The notes below the pieces were generated by a model that had not been told where the DNA came from, made no database searches, and saw nothing but the letters and a program-made list of their open reading frames with translations. From Flavobacteriales bacterium (GTDB lineage Bacteria; Bacteroidota; Bacteroidia; Flavobacteriales; Schleiferiaceae): DNA of 62,725 bases. Positions within the stretch are counted from its first letter, which is position 1. Each line of letters opens with the position of its first letter. Position numbers and translations under genes: made by a program. Positions 26,894 through 35,317 of the stretch are shown here, in pieces. The stretch covers positions 1 to 62,725 of the forward strand of contig REDE01000125.1 in the NCBI GenBank assembly GCA_007693635.1. Direction: 5' to 3'.

Positions 26894-28053
26894 GATGATT
26901 GATTGATTGTTCTTTTGGCAATTTCATAAAACATTTTCACACCTGTGCTTAATATGTCATCGGGGAAATTGTAGGTGGGGTGGTGAAGGACTGGGGTGTC
27001 TGTTCCACTACCTAAGCAAAATAGCCCGCCTTTTCGGTTTTTCAATAGCTCACCCACATCTTCGCTCCAACGCGTTGGGGATTCCATGATGCTGTATTGT
27101 AAATTTAGTGCTTTTGCCGCTTCAATGATATTGTCTACTTCCTTATCAGTATTGTGCACTGCAGCGAAATCTTCGGTTGTTTCAAATTCAATATGTACTC
27201 CATGAACTTTAGCAATAGCCTTGCATTTCTGCTTTAATTCATGAACGAGCTCTTGGAGTCTGTGGTCGGTTTCTGCTCGAATGGTCAAAGCTGCGTTAGC
27301 CCAACCAGGAGTTGTGCCAAATGCGGGTTCTCCCAGTTGAAGGTGCACAAGTGTGGAGACTTCCAGTTGTTTGTTGAGTGTTCGTTCAAATTGCCAAATA
27401 TCTAAATATTGGTTAATTACTGGTAGTGGAGACGTCCCGGCATAGGGTTCGGCGGCATGACTGGAAGCGCCACGAAGTCTCAGCCAAATACCTGTTGAGG
27501 CCATGCACATACTGCCTTTTTTGACCATTATTTCTGATTTAGGGTGCTCGGGCAAATTGTGAAGAGCAAAAACATAGTCCGGATTAAATTCCTCGAAGGT
27601 TTCGTTTTTCAGAACGAGTCGTGCGCCTTCGCCAGTTTCTTCTGCAGGCTGAAATAGCAGTGCTATACAGGCTTCTTTTAACGGTTCGCGTTCAATAAGC
27701 AGACCCAAGCCGCATATCATTGCCATGTGACCGTCGTGGCCGCATTTGTGACTTGTACCAGGATTTTCACTAGCATAGGAGAGCTCACTATTGGCCTCTT
27801 CAATGGGTAAGGCGTCCAGCTCGGCGCGGAAAACAATGCGTTTTTTGTTTGTTTTGTTTTTTTGAATGAGTAAAACCCCAGCTCCTCCAATTCCGGTATG
27901 AATGTCAAACGACGGAAGGTGATTTTCAGCCCACGTACTTATAATCTCTGCAGTTTCTTTTTCTTCATGACTGCGATTAGGGTGTTGGTGAAGTCGATGT
28001 CGCAGTTGGGTGATTTCTTGGAGTTCATTTTCTTTTAAATTCATGGATTCCAT
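26890..28053 (-). CDS. M20 family amidohydrolase (hippurate hydrolase-like)
   Basis: This metallo-amidohydrolase of up to 387 residues belongs to the HipO/IAA-amino acid hydrolase/N-acetyldiaminopimelate deacetylase group. Metal ligands are C104 and H106 in HKCGHDGHMA and E138/E139 in FQPAEETGEGA; RHRLHQHPNRSHEE is the N-terminal signature. The group cleaves N-acyl amino acids. The start may be the ATG at 28053 or the one at 28044, which gives a 4-bp ATGA overlap with the GNAT gene and looks more natural. It overlaps alr by 4 bp. No signal peptide is seen, so it is cytoplasmic. Together the context suggests release of an amino acid from an acyl group and then racemisation. Confidence 0.88.
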   Translation of the reverse strand: MESMNLKENELQEITQLRHRLHQHPNRSHEEKETAEIISTWAENHLPSFDIHTGIGGAGVLLIQKNKTNKKRIVFRAELDALPIEEANSELSYASENPGTSHKCGHDGHMAMICGLGLLIEREPLKEACIALLFQPAEETGEGARLVLKNETFEEFNPDYVFALHNLPEHPKSEIMVKKGSMCMASTGIWLRLRGASSHAAEPYAGTSPLPVINQYLDIWQFERTLNKQLEVSTLVHLQLGEPAFGTTPGWANAALTIRAETDHRLQELVHELKQKCKAIAKVHGVHIEFETTEDFAAVHNTDKEVDNIIEAAKALNLQYSIMESPTRWSEDVGELLKNRKGGLFCLGSGTDTPVLHHPTYNFPDDILSTGVKMFYEIAKRTINQSS

Positions 28054-28481
28054 CTCATTTCCAGGTACTTATTAGTGAATCCAAGTTTTTCATAGAGTTT
28101 ACGCGCCGGATTATCAGGCTCTACGTGTAGTGCAACCCCTCCATTGGCGTTTTTCAACGCCTCGTTCATTAGTAATTTCCCAACGCCTTTGCCTCTTTGA
28201 TTTTTATCAACGGCGATGTAAACCAAGATGTTTGCCGGTATATAACCGTTCATTCCTGTATGGTTAACAATGGTAGCTCCAGCCAGTTTGCCTTCTTCAT
28301 AGGCAATTACAACGTAGCCTCCCAAGCCTTGTCCCTTTCCGAGGGCAAAGTTTAGGCAGGCTGCAATCTGGTGTTTGGGATCGCCGTATTGGTCTAGATT
28401 TTCGAATAAAAAGTTGATGATTTCATCTTCGGAGAATGCCCAATCGGATAGATTCCTAGCGTTGAGAAGTTGTATTTGCAT
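28041..28481 (-). CDS. GNAT family N-acetyltransferase
   Basis: This 146-residue acetyl-CoA-dependent acetyltransferase carries the GNAT motif A, VAVDKNQRGKGVGKLLMNEAL, here read as VAVDKNQRGKGVGKLL (Q/R-x-x-G-x-G), and the C-terminal ARKLYEKLGF motif. Substrate unknown. It is first in a coupled set with the amidohydrolase and two racemases, so an amino acid is a likely acceptor (inference). A promoter-like sequence precedes it, 56 bp after the photolyase gene on the same strand. Confidence 0.88.
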   Translation of the reverse strand: MQIQLLNARNLSDWAFSEDEIINFLFENLDQYGDPKHQIAACLNFALGKGQGLGGYVVIAYEEGKLAGATIVNHTGMNGYIPANILVYIAVDKNQRGKGVGKLLMNEALKNANGGVALHVEPDNPARKLYEKLGFTNKYLEMRWNP

Positions 28482-28501
28482 ATTTGGATTTTCTTAAAAC
28501 C

Positions 28502-28533
28502 GCAAGATACAAAATACGGAAGGCTTAGGCAAA
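28502..28533 (-). promoter_or_regulatory. Candidate internal promoter for the GNAT-racemase set
   Basis: On the minus strand TTTG (28533-28530), a 20-nt spacer and TATCTTGC (28509-28502) partly fit the promoter pattern, the last two bases being off. If real, the four downstream genes can be expressed apart from the photolyase operon. Confidence 0.3.
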
Positions 28534-28537
28534 TTCT

Positions 28538-29833
28538 CTACTCGGTCAGTGCTTTTTTGTAGCGTTCAAGTGCGCGTTCACGAGCAAATTTATGGTCCAC
28601 GATTGGTTTAGGGTAGGCTGAGGTCCCCCATTCACGAATGTGTTTTTTTATGTAGGTGTTGTTAGGGTCAAACTTTTCTGCTTGGGTTGTGGGGTTGAAA
28701 ACCCGGAAATAAGGAGCGGCATCATTACCACATCCCGCTGCCCACTGCCATCCTCCAACATTAGCTGATAAATCGAAATCTAGCAATTTTTCAGCGAAAT
28801 ATCTTTCCCCCCAACGCCAATCAATTAATAGATGCTTCGTGAGAAAGCTGGCGACAACCATTCGTACTCGGTTGTGCATATAGCCTGTTGTGTTGAGTTC
28901 TCGCATACCGGCATCGACTAGTGGATAGCCGGTTTTGCCTTCACACCATGCTTTGAAATGATTTTCGTTGTTGTCCCATTGAATTCTATCGTACTTTGGT
29001 TTAATAGCCCGATTTACACACTCCGGGAAGTGATACAAGGTCATTTGATAAAAGTCACGCCAGATTAATTCGCTGAGATATACTTGGTTTTTATGAATGG
29101 CAGCGCGCACTAAGCTGCGTATGCTAATGGTCCCGAAACGAAGGTGAACACTCAGACGGCTTGTTCCGTTGATCGAAGGTGTGTCTCTGGTTTCGTGATA
29201 GTTATTTAGAATTTGACTTTTTAGTTTGTTGTCTGGGAAATTGGCATGTTCTGACTGTCTAAATCCCATTTCGGTTAGAGATGGGATTTGCATTTTTTCA
29301 AGTTTAGCAAACGAACTGAAGTCTACCTTAAATTCTCGATAGTGATCTTCGGTAAGCAGAGACTCCCAAGCTTTCCTGTAAGGTGTAAATACGGTGTAAG
29401 TCCCCCCATCTTTTTTCACAACCTCCGATTTCTCAAAAATCACTTGGTCTTTATATCCAGTGAATTTCACGTTTTTTGATGACAAAAAATCGTAGACTTC
29501 TTTATCGCGTTTTTTTGCGTATGGCTCATAGTCGCGCACGGCCGATACTGATACAACCGGATAACTTTCGGTAAGATTCTTCCAGATATCTAAGGGTTTG
29601 CCGTATTTGACTACTAGACTGCTTCCATGTTCTTCCAATTTGTTCTTCATGAGTTGCAGTTGCTCGTGGATGAACTGAACTCTCAAATCGTGTTTGTCTT
29701 CAAGCTTATCCAGAATATCTGTATCGAAAATAAATAAGCCAACAATTGGTGTATTTAATTTGGCTGCTTCGTGCAGCGCGCGGTGGTCTTCGAGCCTTAA
29801 ATCGCGTCTAAACCAATGGATATGGATGCTCAC
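28538..29833 (-). CDS. phr: Deoxyribodipyrimidine photolyase / cryptochrome family
   Basis: This 431-residue flavoprotein probably repairs UV-induced cyclobutane pyrimidine dimers using blue light. The antenna domain (HWFRRDLRLEDHRAL) is at the N-terminus; the FAD domain has TSRLSVHLRFGTIS, ELIWRDFYQMTLYHFP, GYPLVDAGMREL, MVVASFLTKHLLIDWRWGE and GGWQWAAGCGNDAAPYFRVFNP (read in parts), which are class I photolyase motifs. It ends a minus-strand run of carotenoid, pterin and flavin genes, so it should be light-induced with them; pterin synthesis genes could supply a folate antenna. Which subclass (CPD class I or a cryptochrome) needs a tree. Confidence 0.92.
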   Translation of the reverse strand: MSIHIHWFRRDLRLEDHRALHEAAKLNTPIVGLFIFDTDILDKLEDKHDLRVQFIHEQLQLMKNKLEEHGSSLVVKYGKPLDIWKNLTESYPVVSVSAVRDYEPYAKKRDKEVYDFLSSKNVKFTGYKDQVIFEKSEVVKKDGGTYTVFTPYRKAWESLLTEDHYREFKVDFSSFAKLEKMQIPSLTEMGFRQSEHANFPDNKLKSQILNNYHETRDTPSINGTSRLSVHLRFGTISIRSLVRAAIHKNQVYLSELIWRDFYQMTLYHFPECVNRAIKPKYDRIQWDNNENHFKAWCEGKTGYPLVDAGMRELNTTGYMHNRVRMVVASFLTKHLLIDWRWGERYFAEKLLDFDLSANVGGWQWAAGCGNDAAPYFRVFNPTTQAEKFDPNNTYIKKHIREWGTSAYPKPIVDHKFARERALERYKKALTE

Positions 29834-29845
29834 GATGATATAAGT

Positions 29846-30463
29846 TTATTGGGGTCTAGCATAGGGCATTTCAGCGACTTTCTTGACGGAGTAGTAGGCA
29901 TCAAGTCCGCTTACAACGGCTGATTCGAGTGTTTCATGGAGGATTTCTCCCCTAGGAGATACAGCTTCTTCTCTGACATAAATGTCCAAAACTTCTCCGA
30001 TTAAAAGTCGTGTTTGATTACTCGAAATTATGAGTTCTTCCCTAAACTCAAGAGCCATTTGCAGCGGGGATTCTTCTACAAATGGTGCTTCAAAATCATT
30101 CCTATATTTCTCATTAAATCCACAAGCTTCAAACTCCGAAACGTTCTCAGGATAATTGGCTGAAGTCATGTGTGCAGCTCCCAAAATATCTTGACTTACA
30201 ATATTCAGCGTATAGATTTTACTTCTGTGAATGTTTTGCAGCGTGTGACGCTCAACGGTGTCTGGGCGAAAGATCATTCCAAGGAGCATGGGATTTGCTC
30301 CAATGTGGACAATAGAGTTAAATATTGCGAGATTTGTTCCCAGAGGTCCTTTGGTTCCAACGAGGAAGGGGCTTCGCATACCCGAGAGGGTGTTGCCGAA
30401 AGTGACGCGAGTAAATCGCTCCATTTCGGCAACATCTTTAGCTGTATATCTAGAAAACGCCAT
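29846..30463 (-). CDS. Flavin reductase-like protein
   Basis: This 205-residue protein has the split-barrel flavin reductase domain: NLAIFNSIVHIGANPMLLGM, then a FRPDTVERHTLQNI segment and later YTLNIVS, with an FMN-binding pattern. Such proteins reduce FMN or bind it. It lies 12 bp before phr and 4 bp after the SDR gene, all on the same strand. A role in keeping flavin reduced for the photolyase or supplying a partner enzyme is inference. The same gene family sits next to photolyase and folE in LitR-controlled clusters of other bacteria as I recall. Confidence 0.82.
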   Translation of the reverse strand: MAFSRYTAKDVAEMERFTRVTFGNTLSGMRSPFLVGTKGPLGTNLAIFNSIVHIGANPMLLGMIFRPDTVERHTLQNIHRSKIYTLNIVSQDILGAAHMTSANYPENVSEFEACGFNEKYRNDFEAPFVEESPLQMALEFREELIISSNQTRLLIGEVLDIYVREEAVSPRGEILHETLESAVVSGLDAYYSVKKVAEMPYARPQ

Positions 30464-30467
30464 GATT

Positions 30468-31157
30468 CTATTTTAGATTTGACATCCCTCCGTCGATATG
30501 CATCGTTTGTCCGGTTATCCAACTCCCTTCTTCGCTGATAAGGAATTTTGCCATAGCCGCTAAATGTTTAGGCGAGCCTACTTTTTTCAGGGGATGTCTT
30601 TCCGCTGCTGCTTCTTTTTTGCGATCATTTCCCAGTAGACCGCTTGCCATTGGGGTGTCGGTAAGAGATGGCGCGATGATATTGAAGCGTACTTTTGGCG
30701 CATACTCAGCGGCCAATGACCGCATAAGACCCTCAACGGCACCTTTGGCAGAAGCAACAGAAGCGTGAAAAGCCATTCCTGTATTAACCGCTACCGTTGA
30801 GAAAGCAACCACCGATGCATTTCCAGACTTGCGTAGAGCTGGCATGGCTTGCTGTAGAACTTTCACTAATCCGTAAAAGTTGATTTCCATATCGGTGCGG
30901 TATGCGTCTAAGGCTAAGCGATCAAAAGGTTTGAGATTGATGCTGCCCGGACAGTATACGAGTGCGTCTAAGGTTTCGGGTAAGGAAAGACTGAAGCCAT
31001 TATCTGTTACGTCGACGGTTTGTATGTGTAGCCCGGCAGGCATGGAAGAAAAGCCATTTCTGTTGGCAACGTATATTTCCGTGTTTTCCTGCTGACTTAA
31101 TAGATGGAGGAGTTCTTCTCCAACTCCCGAGTTTCCTCCGATAATAAGAACGTTCAT
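30468..31157 (-). CDS. SDR-family protein with an altered active site
   Basis: This 229-residue Rossmann-fold protein begins with the cofactor loop IIGGNSGVGEEL (GGxxGxG) and ends with ITGQTMHIDGGMS, as in classical short-chain dehydrogenases. In the YxxxK motif the lysine is K138 but the tyrosine position is V134 (HASVASAKGAVEG), so classical proton transfer is doubtful. As I recall, close relatives with SVAxAKGAVEGL are frequent beside photolyase and folE genes, so the change is conserved rather than a mutation. It could be a degenerate reductase, perhaps acting on a pterin (inference). It lies 41 bp downstream of folE and 4 bp from the flavin reductase gene. Confidence 0.85.
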   Translation of the reverse strand: MNVLIIGGNSGVGEELLHLLSQQENTEIYVANRNGFSSMPAGLHIQTVDVTDNGFSLSLPETLDALVYCPGSINLKPFDRLALDAYRTDMEINFYGLVKVLQQAMPALRKSGNASVVAFSTVAVNTGMAFHASVASAKGAVEGLMRSLAAEYAPKVRFNIIAPSLTDTPMASGLLGNDRKKEAAAERHPLKKVGSPKHLAAMAKFLISEEGSWITGQTMHIDGGMSNLK

Positions 31158-31198
31158 TTTGGTGTTGTTTTAATTAAATAAACCGCGATTTTGCGCAA

Positions 31199-31906
31199 TT
31201 ATTTAGCGTCTACGTGGCGGAAAAATTCTTCGCGATTTTTCACGTCCTCAAATGCGCCGCTGAAATGCGAAGTTACGGTCGATGATTGTCCGTCTTCTAT
31301 TCCGCGGGTAATTACACAGAAGTGTTCTGCTTCAACCACTACGGCCACATCTTGGGTGTTAAGAACCTCTTTAAGCTCTTGTGCAATTTGCTCGGTTAGA
31401 CGTTCTTGTACTTGTGGTCTCTTGGCAAAATATCGGACAATTCGGTTGATTTTGCTCAGTCCGATTACATGGCCATTGCTGATGTATGCAACGTGAACTT
31501 TACCGATGATTGGAACAAGGTGATGTTCGCAATATGAGTGAAGGGTGATGTTTCGCTCCACAAGCATTCGGTTGTAGCCATAACTGTTGGCAAACATTTG
31601 TGCGTTGGGTTTATTCTCCGGATTTAGACCAGAGAATATTTCCTTCACGTACATTTTCGCAACTCGGTATGGTGTGTTTCGAAGACTGTCATCGGTTAAA
31701 TCTAAACCTAAGATGGTAAGGATGTCGGCGACTTTGTCGGCAATTTGATCTATTTTTTCATCATCAGAAAGGTCGAATGCATTTGGCAGCATAGGGGTTT
31801 CGATCTTTCCGTTGAAGATGTGGTCGTCTATTACATCCATCATGTTTGTGTGTCCGTTGAGTCCGTTTTTACTCGCCAACTTCGACGAAATTTCTTGGGG
31901 TTTCAT
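31199..31906 (-). CDS. folE: GTP cyclohydrolase I
   Basis: This 235-residue enzyme turns GTP into 7,8-dihydroneopterin triphosphate, the first step of pterin and folate synthesis. Zinc ligands and catalytic residues are in LHSYCEHHLVPIIGKVHVAYI, and NRIVRYFAKRPQVQERL is the next motif. An N-terminal extension of about 60 residues is poorly conserved. From the ATG at 31906 it overlaps the queD-like gene by 38 bp; an internal ATG at 31843 would remove the overlap and cannot be excluded. With queD and an SDR downstream it makes a pterin-synthesis set. Confidence 0.93.
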   Translation of the reverse strand: MKPQEISSKLASKNGLNGHTNMMDVIDDHIFNGKIETPMLPNAFDLSDDEKIDQIADKVADILTILGLDLTDDSLRNTPYRVAKMYVKEIFSGLNPENKPNAQMFANSYGYNRMLVERNITLHSYCEHHLVPIIGKVHVAYISNGHVIGLSKINRIVRYFAKRPQVQERLTEQIAQELKEVLNTQDVAVVVEAEHFCVITRGIEDGQSSTVTSHFSGAFEDVKNREEFFRHVDAK

Positions 31907-32276
31907 ATAAGGTGACTTTTAGTGTTAATGAATTTGGTATATGTTTGCGAAGTCGCTCCCATATGACCACGGCAATATATTCGGCGGTTGGGTTAAGGTT
32001 TTTGAAATCTTCGGTTTGCAAGTTGAGGTTTTTATGATCATAACGATCTTCCACCTCTTTTTTGATGAGATCTTTTAGCCATTTCATGTCTACGACATAG
32101 CCGGTTTTGGGATCTATTTCGCCACGTACACTTACGATTAATTCGTAGTTGTGTCCGTGATAAAATTCGTTGTTGCACAATCCAAATATTTCCGCGTTTT
32201 CGGCTTCTGATAATTCAGGATTATTCAGACGATGTGCAGCATTAAAATGCGCTTTTCTACTTACTGTAACTAGCAT
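31869..32276 (-). CDS. queD: 6-carboxy/6-pyruvoyl-tetrahydropterin synthase
   Basis: This 135-residue enzyme acts on dihydroneopterin triphosphate. Zinc-binding histidines are in FNAAHRL and FYHGHNYEL, with the catalytic Cys in FGLCNNEFYHGH; the DHKNLN motif is also present. QueD-type enzymes make the queuosine precursor and PTPS-type enzymes make a tetrahydrobiopterin precursor; they are not separable by eye. The neighbour folE supplies the substrate, and no other queuosine genes are seen, so a pterin cofactor is plausible. The ATG at 32276 is preferred over an upstream in-frame start. A 107-bp gap to idi may hold a promoter, but no clear one is visible. Confidence 0.88.
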   Translation of the reverse strand: MLVTVSRKAHFNAAHRLNNPELSEAENAEIFGLCNNEFYHGHNYELIVSVRGEIDPKTGYVVDMKWLKDLIKKEVEDRYDHKNLNLQTEDFKNLNPTAEYIAVVIWERLRKHIPNSLTLKVTLYETPRNFVEVGE

Positions 32277-32383
32277 TTTTTTTAAACTTTGGTTATACAA
32301 ATCGTCGCGAGTTGCACTTGACCTCAAATAATATTCAAGGTTTCTGGTTCGGTTTACTGATCTTACAGACTGTTGGAGTCGGT

Positions 32384-32911
32384 TTATTTTTCGACGGATA
32401 CTTCCTTTAGAAATTGATCAAAAACAATTTTAAACCACTCCGTGTAGTGCGACGGATTTTTGTGGATGTCGTTTTCGATTTCTGAAAGTGACATCCACTT
32501 CCAGTTTTCAACTTCTTCCGGATTTATGACAGGAACGGTATTGTTTTCAACGCGACCGATAAAGACGTGATCGAACTCATGTTCGATTAAGTCGTTGTCG
32601 AACTTCGCTTTGTAAGTAAAAGAAAACGCTGGATTTAAACTGCAGGTAAATCCCATTTCTTCATTGAGACGACGTAGTGATGCTTGGTGTGGTGTTTCTC
32701 CATCTCTTGGGTGTGTACAGCACGTATTTGTCCAAAGCCCACCGCTGTGATACTTGCTGAAAGCTCTTTGTTGAAGCATCAGCTCGTTGTTTTCGTTTAG
32801 TACAAATACACTGATGGCTCTATGAAGTAGACCTTTTTCATGGGCTTCCATTTTCTCCATCAGTCCGAGCGGATTGTCGCGCTCATCGACCAGGATAACG
32901 TATTCAGACAT
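32384..32911 (-). CDS. idi: Isopentenyl-diphosphate isomerase, type I
   Basis: This 175-residue enzyme interconverts IPP and DMAPP, feeding isoprenoid synthesis. Its Nudix-type core has the catalytic cysteine in TNTCCTHPRDGE and the catalytic Glu-containing HYTEWFK segment near the C-terminus; HRAISVFVLNENNELMLQQR is typical. Length is normal. It lies 9 bp downstream of crtB on the same strand and so is co-transcribed with the carotenoid genes, a common arrangement. Confidence 0.95.
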   Translation of the reverse strand: MSEYVILVDERDNPLGLMEKMEAHEKGLLHRAISVFVLNENNELMLQQRAFSKYHSGGLWTNTCCTHPRDGETPHQASLRRLNEEMGFTCSLNPAFSFTYKAKFDNDLIEHEFDHVFIGRVENNTVPVINPEEVENWKWMSLSEIENDIHKNPSHYTEWFKIVFDQFLKEVSVEK

Positions 32912-32920
32912 GTTGTTTAT

Positions 32921-33757
32921 TTAAAGTGCATTAAAACTATGGCGCAGGTAAGAGCTGAGTAGAAGTCGGTATTTTTTACGATTGGGTATTCGGACGCGTT
33001 CTTGCAATATCACGTTTGGCTCTAGACCTTTTATTCTTTGAAACAAGGCGTAGTAGTAAACGTAGGCTACATAAACACCAAATCTCACACCTCTGGGTAA
33101 TTGTTTTATTCCCTCAAAACCTGCTTTGAAATCTATTTCAATATCTCGTTCAATTTCAATTTTGGTCTGGGCATCAAAATTTTTCATGTCAATCCCCGGG
33201 AAATACACTCTACCCAATTGAAAGTAATCGGCGTGCAAGTCACGCAAAAAGTTTATTTTTTGAAACGCGCTTCCCAACTTCATGGCGGAGAACTTTAATT
33301 CTTCATACCGGTCTTTGTCGCCTTCTAAAAATACGCTTAGACACATCAAACCTACCACTTCGGCAGAACCTAAGATGTAATCTTCGTAACCATTCAAATC
33401 GTAGGACTGCTTTGATAAATCCATGCGCATGGATTTCAAAAAAGTTCGTATATTTTCGTGATCGATATTATATGTATTTACCGCCCACTGGAACGATTGA
33501 AGAATGGGATTTAAACTAATTCCTCTATCTATTGCGTCAAAAGTGTCTTTTTCAAATTCATCTAGCAAATTTTCTTTCGGAAACTCATGGAACGTGTCCA
33601 CAATTTCGTCTGCCAATCTTACAAATCCGTAAATCGCGTAAATGCCTTCATGAAACTTTTTGTCTAAACAATATATTCCCAACGAGAATGAGGTAGAATA
33701 TACGTTAGTCACCATTTTCGAGGTCGAAGCAGATACCTTGTTATACAGATGTTGCAT
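32921..33757 (-). CDS. crtB: Phytoene synthase
   Basis: This 278-residue enzyme joins two geranylgeranyl diphosphates into phytoene, the first step of C40 carotenoid synthesis. Both Asp-rich motifs are visible: DEIVD in YGFVRLADEIVDTF and, near residue 170, FLRDLHADYFQLGRVYFP. SFSLGIYCLDKKF fits the N-terminal region. It follows crtI by 23 bp and precedes idi by 9 bp. No lycopene cyclase or hydroxylase lies in the window, so later pathway steps are encoded elsewhere. Confidence 0.95.
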   Translation of the reverse strand: MQHLYNKVSASTSKMVTNVYSTSFSLGIYCLDKKFHEGIYAIYGFVRLADEIVDTFHEFPKENLLDEFEKDTFDAIDRGISLNPILQSFQWAVNTYNIDHENIRTFLKSMRMDLSKQSYDLNGYEDYILGSAEVVGLMCLSVFLEGDKDRYEELKFSAMKLGSAFQKINFLRDLHADYFQLGRVYFPGIDMKNFDAQTKIEIERDIEIDFKAGFEGIKQLPRGVRFGVYVAYVYYYALFQRIKGLEPNVILQERVRIPNRKKYRLLLSSYLRHSFNAL

Positions 33758-33780
33758 AGCTTGATGATATTTGATGAATG

Positions 33781-35289
33781 TTAAACAGTGACAGTCGTGT
33801 TTTGTTTCAAATTCCAGTTAAAATCTTTAACGATTTCATCACCCACCACGATTCCAGAAATTAAGGATGGCGGCACACCTGGACCAGGAACAGTTAGTTG
33901 CCCAGCGTAGTACAGGTTTTTTAGGTGTCTGTTTTTTAATGATGGTTTCAGGATAGCCGTTTGGTCAAGTGTATTAGCCAATCCGTAGGCATTGCCTTTG
34001 AATGCGTGATAATCTTTTTTGAAATCAAGCATTGCATATGATCTTTTCAACACAATATTATTGCGTATGGATTGACCCATGCTTTCTTCAAAGCGATCCA
34101 TAATCATGTTGAAATACTTCTCTCTCATTTCTTCAGTGTCTTCCAAATCTGGAGCAAGTGGAATCAAGAATGTCAATGCTTCTCCTCCTTCAGGGGCGAC
34201 ATGCTTATCTGTTTTTGAGGTGTTGGAAACGTAGTAAAGTGGCGTTTCTGGCCAACGCGGATTAGTGTAAATGGCGTCAGCATGTTCGTCGAATGGCGCA
34301 TCAAAGAAAAGGCAATGGTGCTCCATGTTTTTAACTTTGCAGTTAATTCCAACATAGAAAAGAAGACTTGAAGGAGCCATCTTCCTTCTATCCCAGTAGG
34401 AGGGAGTATAATTTGAAAACTTTTTGGGTAATAGTTTTTGGTCGACGTGGTTATAATCGGCCGACGCAACCACAACATCTGCATCGAATGTGCCTTTATT
34501 TGTATTAACGGCGGAGATGCTTTTATCGTTGAATTCAAAACCAGTGACTTCTGTGTCTAGTTGTATATTGACACCCAGTTCTAAGGCTAATTTTTCCATG
34601 CCTTGGACGACACTATACATACCGCCTTCAGGATACCATGTGCCGAGTTTTAAGTCTGCATAATTCATCAATGAATAAAGTGCGGGTGTGTTGTCTGGTA
34701 CCGCTCCCAAGAATAGAATGGGGAACTCCATCAACTGACGAATATACGGATCTTTGAAGAAGCTACTCACGTGCTTTCTCATGGAGCGAAGGACATGCAT
34801 TCGCACAAGACCTTTAAGGAGTCTCACATCTATAAATTCGGTAATCGATCTTGATGGTTTGTAGACTAAATCATTGATGCCAACTTCATATTTGTATTCA
34901 GCCTCTTTGAGAAATTGGGTTAGTTTGGCAAAGCTGCCTGGTTCACGTCGCTCCATCCATTTGCCTAAACTTTCCAGATTTGCATCAACCGAAACCTTGT
35001 CTCCTTCTGGGAAATAAACTTCGTAACCGGGGTCCAGTCTGTGTAGGGTATAGTAGTCACTTACCTTGCGATCGAATTTCTCAAAAAATCGCTCAAAGAC
35101 ATCGGGCATCCAATACCAACTTGGACCCATATCAAATGTAAACCCTTTTTCTTGGTAAAGTCTGGCTCTGCCGCCAACTTGTTCGTTTTTTTCTAATATG
35201 GTTACGTTTAGCCCTTTATGAGCTAGGTTGATTGCAGTTGAGAGTCCTGAAAACCCTCCTCCAATTACTATGGCTTGTGGTGTTTGCAT
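33781..35289 (-). CDS. crtI: Phytoene desaturase
   Basis: This 502-residue FAD enzyme desaturates phytoene to lycopene. The dinucleotide motif VIGGGFSGLSTAINLAHKG is near the N-terminus with the following ILEKNEQVGGRARLYQEKG, and YYAGQLTVPGPGVPPSLISG closes the protein, as in the CrtI family. Length is normal. It sits between the sigma factor gene (28 bp upstream) and crtB (23 bp downstream) and shares their promoter. Confidence 0.95.
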   Translation of the reverse strand: MQTPQAIVIGGGFSGLSTAINLAHKGLNVTILEKNEQVGGRARLYQEKGFTFDMGPSWYWMPDVFERFFEKFDRKVSDYYTLHRLDPGYEVYFPEGDKVSVDANLESLGKWMERREPGSFAKLTQFLKEAEYKYEVGINDLVYKPSRSITEFIDVRLLKGLVRMHVLRSMRKHVSSFFKDPYIRQLMEFPILFLGAVPDNTPALYSLMNYADLKLGTWYPEGGMYSVVQGMEKLALELGVNIQLDTEVTGFEFNDKSISAVNTNKGTFDADVVVASADYNHVDQKLLPKKFSNYTPSYWDRRKMAPSSLLFYVGINCKVKNMEHHCLFFDAPFDEHADAIYTNPRWPETPLYYVSNTSKTDKHVAPEGGEALTFLIPLAPDLEDTEEMREKYFNMIMDRFEESMGQSIRNNIVLKRSYAMLDFKKDYHAFKGNAYGLANTLDQTAILKPSLKNRHLKNLYYAGQLTVPGPGVPPSLISGIVVGDEIVKDFNWNLKQNTTVTV

Positions 35290-35317
35290 GAGCGTGAAGA
35301 TATAACAAATTTAGGAT

